NCBI RefSeq assembly: GCF_017163705.1
Contig: NZ_JAFIWB010000003.1
Coordinates: 62,001-126,000 of the forward strand
DNA length: 64,000 bases
Source of the DNA: Xanthomonas bonasiae
GTDB lineage: Bacteria > Pseudomonadota > Gammaproteobacteria > Xanthomonadales > Xanthomonadaceae
Direction: 5' to 3'
Shown here: piece by piece, positions 48,932 to 57,518 of the stretch
Layout of the letters: each line of letters starts with the position of its first letter
How positions within the stretch are numbered: the stretch's first letter is position 1
Program-made: the position numbers and the translations under genes
The notes under the pieces: generated by a model
The model's database searches: none
What the model saw: only the letters and a program-made list of their open reading frames with translations
What the model was told of the DNA's origin: nothing

Positions 48932-49006
48932 GCGCCGATTATATACGGCGGCTGTCGGCCCGGATTGGACGATCGCCGATCCTGCCCGCACAATTCCCCT
49001 TCTTTG

Positions 49007-49507
49007 ATGGCGCAACGCATGCAATCGACGAATTTCCGCACGGCCGCCCTGCTCGCCGCGCTCCTGGTAGCCTCTGTGCCAGCCGCCGCCGCGCCGGACC
49101 AGGCGCTGGGCAAGCGCCTGAAGGCGATGGGCTACGACGTCCAGGCCGATGCCGACGGCGACTACCAGTTGCTGTTCGGCCTGCGCGAACAGGGCCGCGA
49201 GCGCCAGCAGCTGATCTACGTGCGCTCGCCGGTGGAGAGCTTCGGCAGCCACCGCATCCGCGAGATCTGGTCGCCTGCCTACCAGGCCAAGGGCGACACC
49301 CTGCCCGCCGCGGTCGCCAACCGCCTGCTGGAAGACGCCCAGGCCGACATCCTCGGCGGCTGGGTGCGCCAGGGCGGCACGGCGGTGTTCGTGGTCAAGG
49401 TCGCCGCCGATGCCGACGACACCGCCTTGCGCGAGGCGCTGGAAGCGGCCGCGCGCGGCGCCGACGCGATGGATGCCGAACTCAACGCCGGCAAGGACGC
49501 GTTCTGA
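49007..49507 (+). CDS. unrecognised exported protein
   Basis: A 166-residue protein with a signal peptide ([18 protein letters not shown]) and a small alpha/beta-like domain: [24 protein letters not shown] and [28 protein letters not shown] know conserved proteobacterial proteins of this kind but no function. ATG at 49007 or 49019 are both possible. Its stop overlaps the Nudix ATG by one base, so it is co-transcribed with the Nudix, mnmA and hflD genes. Confidence 0.75.
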   Translation: MAQRMQSTNFRTAALLAALLVASVPAAAAPDQALGKRLKAMGYDVQADADGDYQLLFGLREQGRERQQLIYVRSPVESFGSHRIREIWSPAYQAKGDTLPAAVANRLLEDAQADILGGWVRQGGTAVFVVKVAADADDTALREALEAAARGADAMDAELNAGKDAF

Positions 49508-49965
49508 TGGCGCTGGCCCCCGGCCCCTGGCAGCCCGACGTGACCGTGGCCACGGTGGTGGTCCGCGACGGGCGCCTGCTGCAGGTGGAGGAGTCCATCG
49601 CCGGCGCGCTGGTGCTGAACCAGCCGGCCGGACACCTGGAGCCGGACGAGAGCCTGCTGCAGGCGGCGCTGCGCGAGACGCTGGAGGAGACCGGCTGGCA
49701 GGTGCGGCTGACCGCGTTCATCGGCGCCTACCAATGGAAGGCCGACAACGGCCGCCACTACCTGCGCTTCGCCTTCGCCGCCGAGCCGGTGGCGCACGAC
49801 CCGCAGCGTCCGCTGGACGACGGCATCGTGCGCGCGCTGTGGATGACCCCGGCCGAGCTGCAGGCCGCCGCGCCGCGCTGGCGCAGCCCGCTGGTGTGGC
49901 AGGTGGCCGCCGATTTCCTCGCCGGCAAGCGCTATCCGCTCGAACTGGTGCGGCAACTGGCATGA
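49507..49965 (+). CDS. nudJ: Nudix hydrolase, NudJ-like
   Basis: A 152-residue Nudix protein. The Nudix box is complete: [23 protein letters not shown] (G-x5-E-x7-REx2EExG pattern, about residues 42-64). The start is upstream of [18 protein letters not shown]. NudJ-type enzymes act on thiamine pyrophosphate intermediates or (p)ppGpp-like nucleotides. It overlaps mnmA by four bases, an arrangement also known in E. coli-like genomes (nudJ-mnmA-hflD). Confidence 0.88.
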   Translation: MALAPGPWQPDVTVATVVVRDGRLLQVEESIAGALVLNQPAGHLEPDESLLQAALRETLEETGWQVRLTAFIGAYQWKADNGRHYLRFAFAAEPVAHDPQRPLDDGIVRALWMTPAELQAAAPRWRSPLVWQVAADFLAGKRYPLELVRQLA

Positions 49966-51101
49966 ACGGCGCGCGGATCATGGTCGGCGTCTCCGGCGGG
50001 GTCGATTCGTCGGTGGCGGCCTGGCAACTGGTGCAGCAAGGCGCCGACGTGGCCGGCCTGTTCATGCAGAACTGGGCCGACGACGGCAGTGGCGACTGCC
50101 GCGCCGAGGACGACCGCCGCGACGCGGTGGCGGTGTGCGGCCTGCTCGGCATGCCGTTCCACTTCCGCGATTTCTCGCAGGAATACTGGCAAGGCGTGTT
50201 CGCCCACTTCCTGGCCGAATACGCCGCCGGGCGCACCCCGAACCCGGACGTGCTGTGCAACCGCGAGGTCAAGTTCAAGCATTTCCTGGATGCGGCGCGC
50301 GAACTGGGCGCCGAGCGCATCGCGACCGGCCACTACGCCCGGGTGGCGTTCGCCGACGGCCGCTGGCGGCTGCTGCGCGGGGTGGACCGCAACAAGGACC
50401 AGAGCTATTTCCTGCACCAGCTCGGCCAGGCGCAGCTGGCCGCGACCCTGTTCCCGGTCGGCGAGCTGCCCAAGGAACAGGTGCGGCGCATCGCCCGCGA
50501 GGCCGGCCTGCCGACCCATGCGAAGAAGGACTCCACCGGCATCTGCTTCATCGGCGAGCGCGACTTCCGCGAGTTCCTCGGCCGCTACCTGCCGGCCCGG
50601 CGCGGCGAGATCCGCGACCCGCAGGACCAGGTCGTGGCCGAGCATCCGGGGGTGTTCTATTTCACCCTGGGCCAGCGCGAGGGCCTGAACATCGGCGGCG
50701 TGCGCGGCCGCGCGGCCGCGCCGTGGTACGTGGTCGGCAAGGACGTGGCGCGCAACGTGCTGTACGTGGACCAGGATCGCGACAGCCCGCATCTGATGTC
50801 CACCCAGCTGCAGTCCGAAGCCGCCCACTGGATCGCCGGATCGGCGCCGGCGCGACGCTTCGACTGCACCGCGCAGACCCGTTACCGCCAGGCCGACGAG
50901 CCGTGCACGGTCGAGGTGGCCGACGACGGCACCCTGGCGGTGCGCTTCGCCCGCCCGCAGCGCGCCGTGACCCCCGGCCAGTCGCTGGTGCTGTACCAGG
51001 GCGACGAGTGCCTGGGCGGCGCCGTGATCGCCACCACCGATGCCCCGCTGCAACGCCGTCTGGCGCAGCGCACCGATCTACATGAGGAAACCACCCGATG
51101 A
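49962..51101 (+). CDS. mnmA: tRNA 2-thiouridylase MnmA
   Basis: A 379-residue enzyme. The PP-loop is [12 protein letters not shown] at about residue 10; the catalytic cysteines are in [13 protein letters not shown] (about 102) and [12 protein letters not shown] (about 200). It makes 2-thiouridine at position 34 of tRNAs. The C-terminal beta-barrel domain is complete. It overlaps hflD by four bases. Confidence 0.96.
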   Translation: MNGARIMVGVSGGVDSSVAAWQLVQQGADVAGLFMQNWADDGSGDCRAEDDRRDAVAVCGLLGMPFHFRDFSQEYWQGVFAHFLAEYAAGRTPNPDVLCNREVKFKHFLDAARELGAERIATGHYARVAFADGRWRLLRGVDRNKDQSYFLHQLGQAQLAATLFPVGELPKEQVRRIAREAGLPTHAKKDSTGICFIGERDFREFLGRYLPARRGEIRDPQDQVVAEHPGVFYFTLGQREGLNIGGVRGRAAAPWYVVGKDVARNVLYVDQDRDSPHLMSTQLQSEAAHWIAGSAPARRFDCTAQTRYRQADEPCTVEVADDGTLAVRFARPQRAVTPGQSLVLYQGDECLGGAVIATTDAPLQRRLAQRTDLHEETTR

Positions 51102-51712
51102 CCGATTCCATGGACGCGCGCGTGCTGGCGCTGGCCGGCGTCGCCCAGGCCCTGCAGCAGGTCCGGCGCATCGCCGAGACCGGGCAGTCCGAGGCGTCGC
51201 TGGTGCGGACCCTGCTGGACAGCGTGTTCCGCACCGATGCCGACACCCCGGAGGCGGTCTATGGCCGGGTCGGCGACGTCGCGCCCGGGCTGCGCCTGCT
51301 GCACAACTATTTCCGCAACCAGGGCCAGGACGAGGCGCTGCCGCGGCTGGCGCTGGCGGTGCTGCAACTGGAGCGGCGCTTCGTGCGCGACACCGAGACC
51401 AGCGCCAAGGTCACCGCCGGCATCGCCCGGATCGCGCCGAGGCTGGCCGAGCACGCCGACAGCGCGCATCCGGAGGTGATCGGCGCGCTCGGCCAGCTGT
51501 ATGCCGACACCATCAGCCACCTGCGTCCGCGGGTGATGGTGCAGGGCAATCCGCATTACCTGGGCCAGGCCGGGGTGGTGGCGGAGATCCGCGCGCTGCT
51601 GCTGGCCGCGGTGCGCTCGGCGGTGCTGTGGCGGCAGATGGGCGGCAGCCTGTGGGATTTCCTGCTGGCCAAGCGGCGCATGATCGACGCGGTGGACCGC
51701 GCGCTGGGCTGA
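51098..51712 (+). CDS. hflD: high-frequency lysogenization protein HflD homologue
   Basis: A 204-residue helical protein: [42 protein letters not shown] and [46 protein letters not shown] match the HflD/YcfC family. Peripheral membrane protein; in E. coli it affects lambda lysogeny and other processes. The mnmA-hflD order is conserved. Confidence 0.93.
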   Translation: MTDSMDARVLALAGVAQALQQVRRIAETGQSEASLVRTLLDSVFRTDADTPEAVYGRVGDVAPGLRLLHNYFRNQGQDEALPRLALAVLQLERRFVRDTETSAKVTAGIARIAPRLAEHADSAHPEVIGALGQLYADTISHLRPRVMVQGNPHYLGQAGVVAEIRALLLAAVRSAVLWRQMGGSLWDFLLAKRRMIDAVDRALG

Positions 51713-51847
51713 GCGCGGCGCTGGCGCCGCCGGCGCGGGCTCGATGCAGCGCACGTTTCGCCGCGCGGACGCGATCGGCAGCACACCGCGGCTAAAGACC
51801 GAGGGGGTACGGCCGATACAGCAATCGTGAATCTGCCGAGAACGTCC

Positions 51848-53038
51848 ATGTACTCACGCCTCCTGATCCGTCTGGCTGCTCCGCTCGCCCTGACGCTGCT
51901 GTTCCCCATCGCCGCCGGTTTCGATTGGCCGGCCCCGGTCCGTTGGGCCATCCTCACCACGATGACGTTGAGTTGGCTGGGCTTCGCCGCCTGGACAGCC
52001 TATAGCCAGAGCCGGCGTTCGCCGGAGCAGTCCAAGATCATGCGCGAGCAGGATCAGCTGCTGAGCGAACTGCGCAGCTTCGTCGGCAACGAGATCGACG
52101 GCTCGCGCAGCGAGATCGAACGGGCCCGCGAACTGATCCGCCAGGCGGTCAGCGGCCTGGGCGGCAGCTTCGAGGCGATGAACCGCAAGTCGCGGCAGCA
52201 GAGCGTGGCGCTGGCCCGGATCGTGGATCGCGCCGGCGACGACGGCGGTGCCGGGGTCGACGTGGCCCGCTTCGCCCAGCATGCCAGCCAGCGCATGGAG
52301 CAATTGGTCGAGGCGCTGGAACAGGTCAGCGGCCAGAGCAGCGCCACGGTGCATTACATCGACGACATGTCGCAGCACCTGGACGGCATCTTCGCCCTGC
52401 TGGAGGACGTCAAGTCGATCGCCGACCAGACCAATCTGCTGGCGTTGAACGCGGCGATCGAAGCGGCGCGTGCCGGCGAGGCGGGCCGCGGCTTCGCGGT
52501 GGTCGCCGACGAGGTGCGCAACCTGTCCGAGCGCTCGACCACCTTCAACGAGCAGATCCGCAAGCTGGCGCACAGCTCCAAGGACGCCATCGCCAAGGTC
52601 CGCGAGACGGTCTCGCACATGGCCTCGCGCGACATGGACCGCTCCCGCGAGGCGCGCGCCGAGGCCGCGTCGATGCTGGACAACGTGGCGGCGATCAACA
52701 ACTCGCTGGGCGAAGGCATGCGCGAGATCTCCGAGTGCGGCCGCGCCATCGACAGCAGCGTCGCCGAAGCGGTACGCGCCCTGCAGTTCGAGGACATCGC
52801 GACCCAGGCCCTGGGTGGCGTGCATACCCACCTGGACCGCCTGACCGCGATCAACCGCGAGGCCGTGGCCCTGCAGGAACTGCTGCATCGCAACGGCGGC
52901 GTGTTCGACAGCGAGTTGGTCGATGCGCTGCAACGGGTCGGCACCCGCCTGCGCGAGATGCGCGTGGAGTGGGAGCGTCCGCCGCACAAGCCGGTGGCGC
53001 AGCAGAGCATGGGCGCCGGCACCGTCGAGCTGTTCTGA
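51848..53038 (+). CDS. methyl-accepting chemotaxis-like protein
   Basis: A 396-residue protein with two N-terminal membrane helices (about residues 10-28 and 34-52), almost no periplasmic domain, and a cytoplasmic MCP signalling hairpin around [37 protein letters not shown] (about residues 185-222). The tail is a long coiled coil. It probably senses an internal or membrane signal. ATG at 51848 is preferred; GTG at 51827 is possible. No che genes lie nearby. Confidence 0.82.
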   Translation: MYSRLLIRLAAPLALTLLFPIAAGFDWPAPVRWAILTTMTLSWLGFAAWTAYSQSRRSPEQSKIMREQDQLLSELRSFVGNEIDGSRSEIERARELIRQAVSGLGGSFEAMNRKSRQQSVALARIVDRAGDDGGAGVDVARFAQHASQRMEQLVEALEQVSGQSSATVHYIDDMSQHLDGIFALLEDVKSIADQTNLLALNAAIEAARAGEAGRGFAVVADEVRNLSERSTTFNEQIRKLAHSSKDAIAKVRETVSHMASRDMDRSREARAEAASMLDNVAAINNSLGEGMREISECGRAIDSSVAEAVRALQFEDIATQALGGVHTHLDRLTAINREAVALQELLHRNGGVFDSELVDALQRVGTRLREMRVEWERPPHKPVAQQSMGAGTVELF

Positions 53039-53070
53039 CCGACACCGCGTGCACCCTGCCATACCATGAA

Positions 53071-53105
53071 ACGACCAGTCCCCGGCCCTGTCCGGGGCTT
53101 GTCGT
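53071..53105 (+). terminator. terminator-like hairpin
   Basis: ACGAC...CCCCGG (53071-53085) pairs with CCGGGG...GTCGT (53092-53105), an interrupted stem after the MCP-like gene. It lies just before the small hypothetical gene at 53134. Confidence 0.5.
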
Positions 53106-53133
53106 GTCTGCCTTCCTCCGACCGTTCGAGCCG

Positions 53134-53484
53134 ATGCCTTTCCAGTCCCAGTCCCGAGTCGAGGCCATGTCCTGCGACGACCTGAGCGCCGAGCACGGCG
53201 CCCTGCCCGCTCGCGCGCACCCGGCACCGGGTGTGGCCGCCAACGTCACGCCCGTCGCGGCGCGGCGCCAGCCGGGCAGCGCGCTGCGGCAGCTGGAAAT
53301 GCTGGCGCAGGACGAACTGCGGCAGATGCTCGGCGGGCGTGGCCCGATGGCGCAGAGCGACGGCATCGCCGACCTGATCTGGGCCGGCCTGGCCTGGGAC
53401 ATGGGCCTGAGCGGGACCGCCATCGCCGCGGCCGGCACGCCGCACCCGCTGCCCGGCTACGCGGCACTTTGCGACAACGACTGA
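53134..53484 (+). CDS. small hypothetical protein
   Basis: A 116-residue protein I do not recognise: MPFQSQSRVEAMSCDDLSAE..., Ala/Pro-rich in the middle, then QLEMLAQDELRQMLGGRG and IADLIWAGLAWDMGLSGTA. ATG at 53167 (MSCDDL) is an alternative start. No signal peptide is clear. Coding is likely from the composition, but this could also be a shadow frame. Confidence 0.5.
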   Translation: MPFQSQSRVEAMSCDDLSAEHGALPARAHPAPGVAANVTPVAARRQPGSALRQLEMLAQDELRQMLGGRGPMAQSDGIADLIWAGLAWDMGLSGTAIAAAGTPHPLPGYAALCDND

Positions 53485-53605
53485 ATCGGTCTGCGCGCTA
53501 GCGCCGCCATCTGCGCTTGCGGATGCAGCCACCAGACCGCATCGCGACATCGCCACGGCCGCCGATCCGCTGGCTCGTCGACGTGCGCGATGGCTTGGCC
53601 CCGCC

Positions 53606-53682
53606 AACCCTGTAGAAACGGCTTCAGCCGCGACCGGGCGTTCCTGGTGAGGCCCGGTCGCGGCTGAAGCCGCTCCTACAAG
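53606..53682. repeat. REP-like inverted repeat, copy 2
   Basis: CCCTGTAGAAACGGCTTCAG... (53606-53636) faces ...CTGAAGCCGCTCCTACAAGG (53651-53682). It is the same element as 3316-3388, but with substitutions in the left arm (AGAAA for AGGAG) and longer paired ends (CCGGG/CCCGG). It lies between the hypothetical gene and the convergent ABC ATPase gene. Confidence 0.8.
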
Positions 53683-53698
53683 GGCGCGGGCGAACCAG

Positions 53699-55018
53699 CT
53701 AGCTCGGGTTCTCCAGCGAGAACAGGTCCGCCTGCTTGTCGTAGGCGAAGTACTCCGCGTAGCGCGCCCAGCTGATCACCGCCTGCACGGTTTCGGCCGC
53801 ATAGTCCTCGGACATGTGGTCTTCCAGCTCGTCGCGGAAACGCCGCGCCGGCGCATGGTGGGTCGGGCGTTCGTCGAGCACGCGGCGGATGTGCGCGGCC
53901 AGCGGCACGTAGGTGGCCAGGTGCTGGGCGAACATCTGCTTGCGCGCGTCGGTGCCCAGTTCGGCGAAGCGTTGCCCGGCCGGGGTCAGCTGCAGGTCGC
54001 CCTGCTCGAACACGGCGAAGCGCAGCAACTGCAGGGTTTCGGCGATCGGGAACAGTTCGTCCACTTCCAGCTGCAGGCTGGCCGCCAGCGGCGGCAGGTC
54101 GGCGCGGCCGTGGTAGGGCTCGGCCGCCACCGCTTCGACCAGGCCGGCCAGCAGGTTGCTCGACACCCGCGGCAGCACCATCGCGATGCCGCTGCCGGGG
54201 AACACGCCTTCGCGCGCCTGCGGCCGCTGCGGGCTGGCGGTCATGCGCGCGTAGATGTCGTCGACCAGGGCGCGGAACGCCGGCGCCAGGCGGTTGCGCG
54301 GCTGCGGCAGGGTGACCTGGATCTCGCCGATCACCCGGCCCGGATTGGCGCCGAAGATCACGATGCGGTCGCACATCAGCACCGCTTCCTCGATGTTGTG
54401 GGTGACCATCAGGATCGACTCGATCGGCATGCGCCCTTCCGACCACAGGTCGAGCAGGTCGGTGCGCAGGGTCTCGGCGGTCAGCACGTCCAGCGCGGAG
54501 AACGGCTCGTCCATCAGCAGCAGTTTCGGCCGCACCACCAGCGCGCGGGCCAGGCCGACGCGCTGGCGCATGCCGCCGGACAATTCCTTCGGGTAGGCGC
54601 CCTCGTAGCCGTCCAGGCCGATCAGGTCGATCGCCGCCAGCGCCCGCCGGCGGCGTTCGTCGGCGGCCACGCCGCGCGCCTCCAGGCCGACCTCCACGTT
54701 CTGCAGCACGGTCAGCCACGGGAACAGCGCGAAGCTCTGGAACACCATCGCGATGTCGTCGATCGCCTGGGTCGGGATGGCGTCGCGGAACGCGATGCTG
54801 CCGGCGCTGGGCTGCAGCAGCCCGGCGATGGCACGCAGCAGCGTGGACTTGCCGGAGCCGGAGCGTCCGAGCAGGCCGACGATCTGGCCCGAATGCAGGG
54901 TCAGGTCGACATCGTCCAGCACCACCAGCGGCGTCGCCCCGCCCTTGTCGTAGCTCTTGCGCACGCCGTGCACGCGGACCAGCGGGGCGCGCTCGGGCGC
55001 GCTTGCGGAAAAGGTCAT
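53699..55018 (-). CDS. ABC importer ATPase with C-terminal regulatory domain
   Basis: A 439-residue nitrate/sulfonate/taurine-type ATPase: Walker A GLLGRSGSGKSTLLRAI at about residue 49, signature KELSGGMRQRVGLARAL at about 148, Walker B LLLMDEPFSALD at about 171. After residue 255 comes an extra domain of about 180 residues (AAA-associated, PF09821-like) ending in SENPS. ATG at 55018 has GGAG nine bases upstream. It follows the permease gene by 21 bases. Substrate unknown; no binding protein is encoded nearby. Confidence 0.88.
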   Translation of the reverse strand: MTFSASAPERAPLVRVHGVRKSYDKGGATPLVVLDDVDLTLHSGQIVGLLGRSGSGKSTLLRAIAGLLQPSAGSIAFRDAIPTQAIDDIAMVFQSFALFPWLTVLQNVEVGLEARGVAADERRRRALAAIDLIGLDGYEGAYPKELSGGMRQRVGLARALVVRPKLLLMDEPFSALDVLTAETLRTDLLDLWSEGRMPIESILMVTHNIEEAVLMCDRIVIFGANPGRVIGEIQVTLPQPRNRLAPAFRALVDDIYARMTASPQRPQAREGVFPGSGIAMVLPRVSSNLLAGLVEAVAAEPYHGRADLPPLAASLQLEVDELFPIAETLQLLRFAVFEQGDLQLTPAGQRFAELGTDARKQMFAQHLATYVPLAAHIRRVLDERPTHHAPARRFRDELEDHMSEDYAAETVQAVISWARYAEYFAYDKQADLFSLENPS

Positions 55019-55039
55019 GGTCGGAATCTCCAAGGATGG

Positions 55040-56794
55040 TCAGTCGAAGCGCAGGCGGCGTTCGGCGAAGGCGTACAGGCGCCGCCACACCGCGCGGTTG
55101 AAGACGGTCACGAACAGCGACATCACCGCCACCCCGAGCAGCACCCGCGCGCCGTCGCCGGCGGCGGTGGCGCGGGCGATGTAGGAGCCCAGCCCGTAGG
55201 CCTGCACCTGGGTGTCGCCCCAACTGGCGAGTTCGGCGACGATGCTGGCGTTCCACGAGCCGCCGGAGGCGGTCAGCGCGCCGGTGATGTAGTACGGGAA
55301 GATGCCCGGCAGGATCACCCGCCGCCACCAGGTCCACGAGCGCAGCTGGTAGACCGTGGCCGCCTCGCGCAGGTCGGTGGGAAACGCGCTGGCGCCGGCG
55401 ATCACGTTGAACAGGATGTACCACTGCGTGCCCAGGATCATCAGCGGCGACAGCCAGATGTTGGGATTGGCGCCGGTGGCGACGATCGCCAGCACCGCGA
55501 ACGGGAACAGCACGTTGGCCGGGAACGCGGCCAGGAACTGCGCCAGCGGCTGCACCCGCTGCGCCACCTTCGGGCGCAATCCGATCCACACCCCGATCGG
55601 CACCCACACCACGCTGGCCAGCGCGATCAGCACCACCACCCGCAGCAGCGTGGCCAGGCCGCCGCCGAACGCCTCGGCCAGGTCGTGCAGGCGCAGGTGC
55701 TGGCGGCCGTAGTCGAACGCGAACCAGGCCGCGGCCAGTCCCGCGAGCGCCAGCGCCGCGCTCCATAGGCGGTCGCCCCAGACGTTGCCGCTGGCGTCCT
55801 GCACGGACGCCGACGCGGGACGCGGGCGCCGCGGCGCCCAGCGCAGCAGCAAGGTGCGCTGCCAGACCCAGGCCAGCGGCGCGACCAGGCGCTTGGCCAG
55901 GCGGGTGCGCCGCAGCAGGTCGTACAGCCACGATTGCGGCTTGTCCTGCGAGGCGGTGAGTTCGGCGCGGAACTTGTCCGACCAGGCGACGATGGGGCGG
56001 AACAGCAACTGGTCGTACAGCACGATCAGAACACCCATCGCCAGCACCGCCCAGCCGACCGCGGCGAAATTGCGCTGCGCGATCGCCAACGCCAGGTAGG
56101 AGCCGATGCCGGGCAGTTCCAGGGTGTGGTCGCCGACCGTGATCGCTTCGGAGGCGACCACGAAGAACCAGCCGCCGGACATCGACATCATCATGTTCCA
56201 GATCAGCGCCGGCGTCGCATACGGCGCTTCCAGCCGCCAGAAGCGCTGCCACGACGACAGGCCGAAGCCGCGCGTGACCTCGTCCAGGTCGCGCGGCACG
56301 TTGCGCAGCGACTGGTAGAACGAGTACGCCATGTTCCAGGCCTGGCTGGTGAAGATGGCGAAGATCGAGGCCAGTTCCGCGCCGATCTGGCGGCCGGGAA
56401 ACAGGCCCAGGAAGAAGGTCACGGTGAAGGTCAGGAAGCCCAGCACCGGCACCGACTGCAGGATGTCCAGCGCCGGCACGATCAACCGCTCGGCGCGGCG
56501 GCTCTTGGCCGCCAGGGTCGCCACGACGAAGGTGAACATGAGCGAGGCGGCCATCGCCGCGAACATGCGCAAGGTGGTGCGCAGGCCGTATTCGGGAAGC
56601 TGGCGCAGATCCAGCGAGACCGCTTCGGTGCCCGGCGGCGGCAGCGGCGCGCGCATGTCGGCGGCGCCGTGCAACAGCAGCACGCCCAGCGCCAGCAGCA
56701 GCGCGAACACCGCCAGATCGTGGAAATTGGGCAGCACGCCGGGGCGTGCGGCGACAGTACCGGGCGCGTTGCGGTCGCGGGGGAATAGCACCAT
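55040..56794 (-). CDS. ABC importer permease with two fused permease domains
   Basis: A 584-residue protein with about twelve helices in two BPD_transp_1 units (about residues 70-275 and 365-575), each with an EAA-loop-like region (RGFGLSSWQRFWRLEAPYATPAL and REAATVYQLRSWTWWRRVILPGIFPYYITG). Normally two separate permeases pair; here one polypeptide carries both. It belongs to the nitrate/sulfonate/bicarbonate importer group, together with the ATPase gene just downstream. Confidence 0.88.
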   Translation of the reverse strand: MVLFPRDRNAPGTVAARPGVLPNFHDLAVFALLLALGVLLLHGAADMRAPLPPPGTEAVSLDLRQLPEYGLRTTLRMFAAMAASLMFTFVVATLAAKSRRAERLIVPALDILQSVPVLGFLTFTVTFFLGLFPGRQIGAELASIFAIFTSQAWNMAYSFYQSLRNVPRDLDEVTRGFGLSSWQRFWRLEAPYATPALIWNMMMSMSGGWFFVVASEAITVGDHTLELPGIGSYLALAIAQRNFAAVGWAVLAMGVLIVLYDQLLFRPIVAWSDKFRAELTASQDKPQSWLYDLLRRTRLAKRLVAPLAWVWQRTLLLRWAPRRPRPASASVQDASGNVWGDRLWSAALALAGLAAAWFAFDYGRQHLRLHDLAEAFGGGLATLLRVVVLIALASVVWVPIGVWIGLRPKVAQRVQPLAQFLAAFPANVLFPFAVLAIVATGANPNIWLSPLMILGTQWYILFNVIAGASAFPTDLREAATVYQLRSWTWWRRVILPGIFPYYITGALTASGGSWNASIVAELASWGDTQVQAYGLGSYIARATAAGDGARVLLGVAVMSLFVTVFNRAVWRRLYAFAERRLRFD

Positions 56795-57518
56795 GGGAAG
56801 GTTCCGGCAGGACGGCGGCGCCAGCTGCGCCGCACGGATGGTAGGGAATGAGGGAAACCGGCGGGGGACGACCGCTCAGTGTGACAAGCGAATATGCAAG
56901 CCAGGCGTCAGCCGCTGCTGCGCCGCGTTCGTGGTGTGTCCAGAGGCCACCTGGCCGATGCCGGTCGCGGCGTCGATCGCGGCAGGCACGCCGGCGTCGG
57001 CCAGGGCCGCAGCGCGTCCATGACGGCACATGCCCAGCCGGATCGGGTTGCCGGCGGCGCGACCGGCCGGCGCGCCGCTGCCGCGCGCCGGCGTGCAGCG
57101 CGGATCGAGTAGCGGCAGCAGCATGCCCCGCCGCGGACCATGGACCGCGGCGGGCGCGCGTACGCACAACCGGCGGCGCTCAAGCGGCGCATGGCGACAA
57201 CGACGACGACAGATGCATGGGCGGCTCCGGAATGCGGAAACGCCAGTGGCCACGCTCGGGGTCCTCGCGGATCGGGCTTGCGTACTGCGGGAGTGTCTTG
57301 CCAGCGCCGGTGCGGCGGTGGCGAACGATCCCGTCCTGAGCGGACGGGACCCATCTGGGACGAACCCAGACCTTGGCGGTCCTGTCAGCTCGACAGCTGC
57401 AGCGTCGGTCTAGGATGACTGTCCAAGGAAGTGGCCTCTGGCCGGGAACGATGGGCGCGAAGTATAGCCAGCAACCGCGGTACCGCAACAGCGTCCGACG
57501 GGCGCTGGCGGCGAGCGT
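56795..57518. other. 724-base gap without a clear gene
   Basis: No convincing coding frame; the open frames have unusual Arg/Cys-rich composition. A hairpin TCCCGTCC/GGACGGGA with a TGAGC loop lies at 57329-57349, perhaps a terminator or part of a small RNA. The region serves as upstream sequence of the ABC permease (left) and the 3' side of the GGDEF-EAL gene (right). Confidence 0.5.

Noticed and set aside
56876-57253. Possible 125-residue minus-strand gene in the gap at 56.8-57.5 kb
   Set aside because: Arg- and Cys-rich composition, no recognisable motif and no ribosome-binding site; more like a shadow frame.
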